Source: CAZIUL01 sp964542475 (GTDB lineage: Bacteria > Planctomycetota > B15-G4 > CAYZWU01). Taken from it: DNA of 16,306 nt. The notes beneath the pieces were generated by a model, which was not told the DNA's origin, searched no databases, and saw only the letters and a list, made by a program, of their open reading frames with translations. Each line of letters opens with the position of its first letter. The first letter of the stretch is position 1. The stretch lies in contig CAZIUL010000080.1 in NCBI GenBank assembly GCA_964542475.1, positions 1 to 16,306 on the forward strand. The letters are read 5' to 3'. This document shows, in pieces, positions 16,229-16,306 of this stretch. The translations under genes were made by a program, and so were the position numbers.

Positions 16229-16306
16229 GCCTCCTTAGCTCAGTTTGGTTAGAGCATCTGATTCTTAATCAGAGGGTCCCAGGTTCGAGTCCTGGAGGGG
16301 GTACCA
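16229..16306 (+). tRNA. tRNA-Lys (CTT)
   Basis: Acceptor GCCTCCT (16229-16235) pairs with AGGGGGT, including G-U pairs. The D arm is GCTC/GAGC, the anticodon stem TCTGA/TCAGA has loop TTCTTAA (anticodon CTT), the T arm is CCAGG/CCTGG with TTCGAGT, the discriminator is A, and the encoded CCA ends on the last base of the window. Confidence 0.95.

Overview
The window carries seven apparently functional protein-coding genes, two tRNA genes and a roughly 1 kb stretch of decayed or non-coding DNA. Large secreted beta-rich proteins dominate: a carboxypeptidase-regulatory-like repeat protein, a subtilase, a GH172 (DUF2961) glycosidase, two FG-GAP/VCBS propeller proteins and an unassigned Cys-containing exoprotein. 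Most starts have strong Shine-Dalgarno sequences. The style suggests a free-living Gram-negative bacterium with a large secretome, for example the Planctomycetes/PVC group, Hydrogenedentes-like candidate phyla or Desulfobacterota-like lineages. The last ~130 residues of the subtilase resemble, from memory, a tail seen in planctomycete exoproteins. I cannot fix the phylum.

Layout. 130-3153 (-) is a membrane-anchored protein with about seven carboxypeptidase-regulatory-like repeats. 3154-4152 holds no intact gene; it has two apparent coding remnants (3173-3510 minus, 3826-4008 plus) and a promoter for the next gene. 4207-6831 (+) is a secreted S8 peptidase with two I9-like propeptide modules and a complete catalytic triad. 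It converges on 6910-9024 (-), a secreted GH172-type glycosidase whose two catalytic glutamates can be placed. 9150-10184 (-) is an FG-GAP/VCBS protein interrupted by one in-frame TGA. It diverges from 10457-12007 (+), a seven-bladed FG-GAP/VCBS propeller protein. Then come a GHMP sugar kinase (12127-13185, apparently with a non-AUG start), a secreted protein of unknown function (13262-14614), tRNA-His, an M24 metallopeptidase (14915-16099) and tRNA-Lys, which ends exactly at the window edge.

The most interesting signal is the TGA at 9885-9887. The reading frame is the same on both sides, so there is no frameshift, and repeat 2 of the protein runs straight through it. The next codon is Cys. 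A perfect 7-bp hairpin with a UGU loop starts 13 nt after the TGA, which fits the size, spacing and loop-G rules for bacterial SECIS elements. I therefore propose that the gene encodes a selenoprotein with a Sec-Cys pair (residues 100-101) inside an FG-GAP/VCBS repeat, a setting I do not recognise from well-known selenoprotein families. The alternative is a simple nonsense mutation.

As a neighbourhood, the GH172 enzyme, the sugar kinase and the propeller proteins fit extracellular glycan use, but no transporter or regulator is present and a single pathway is not demonstrated.
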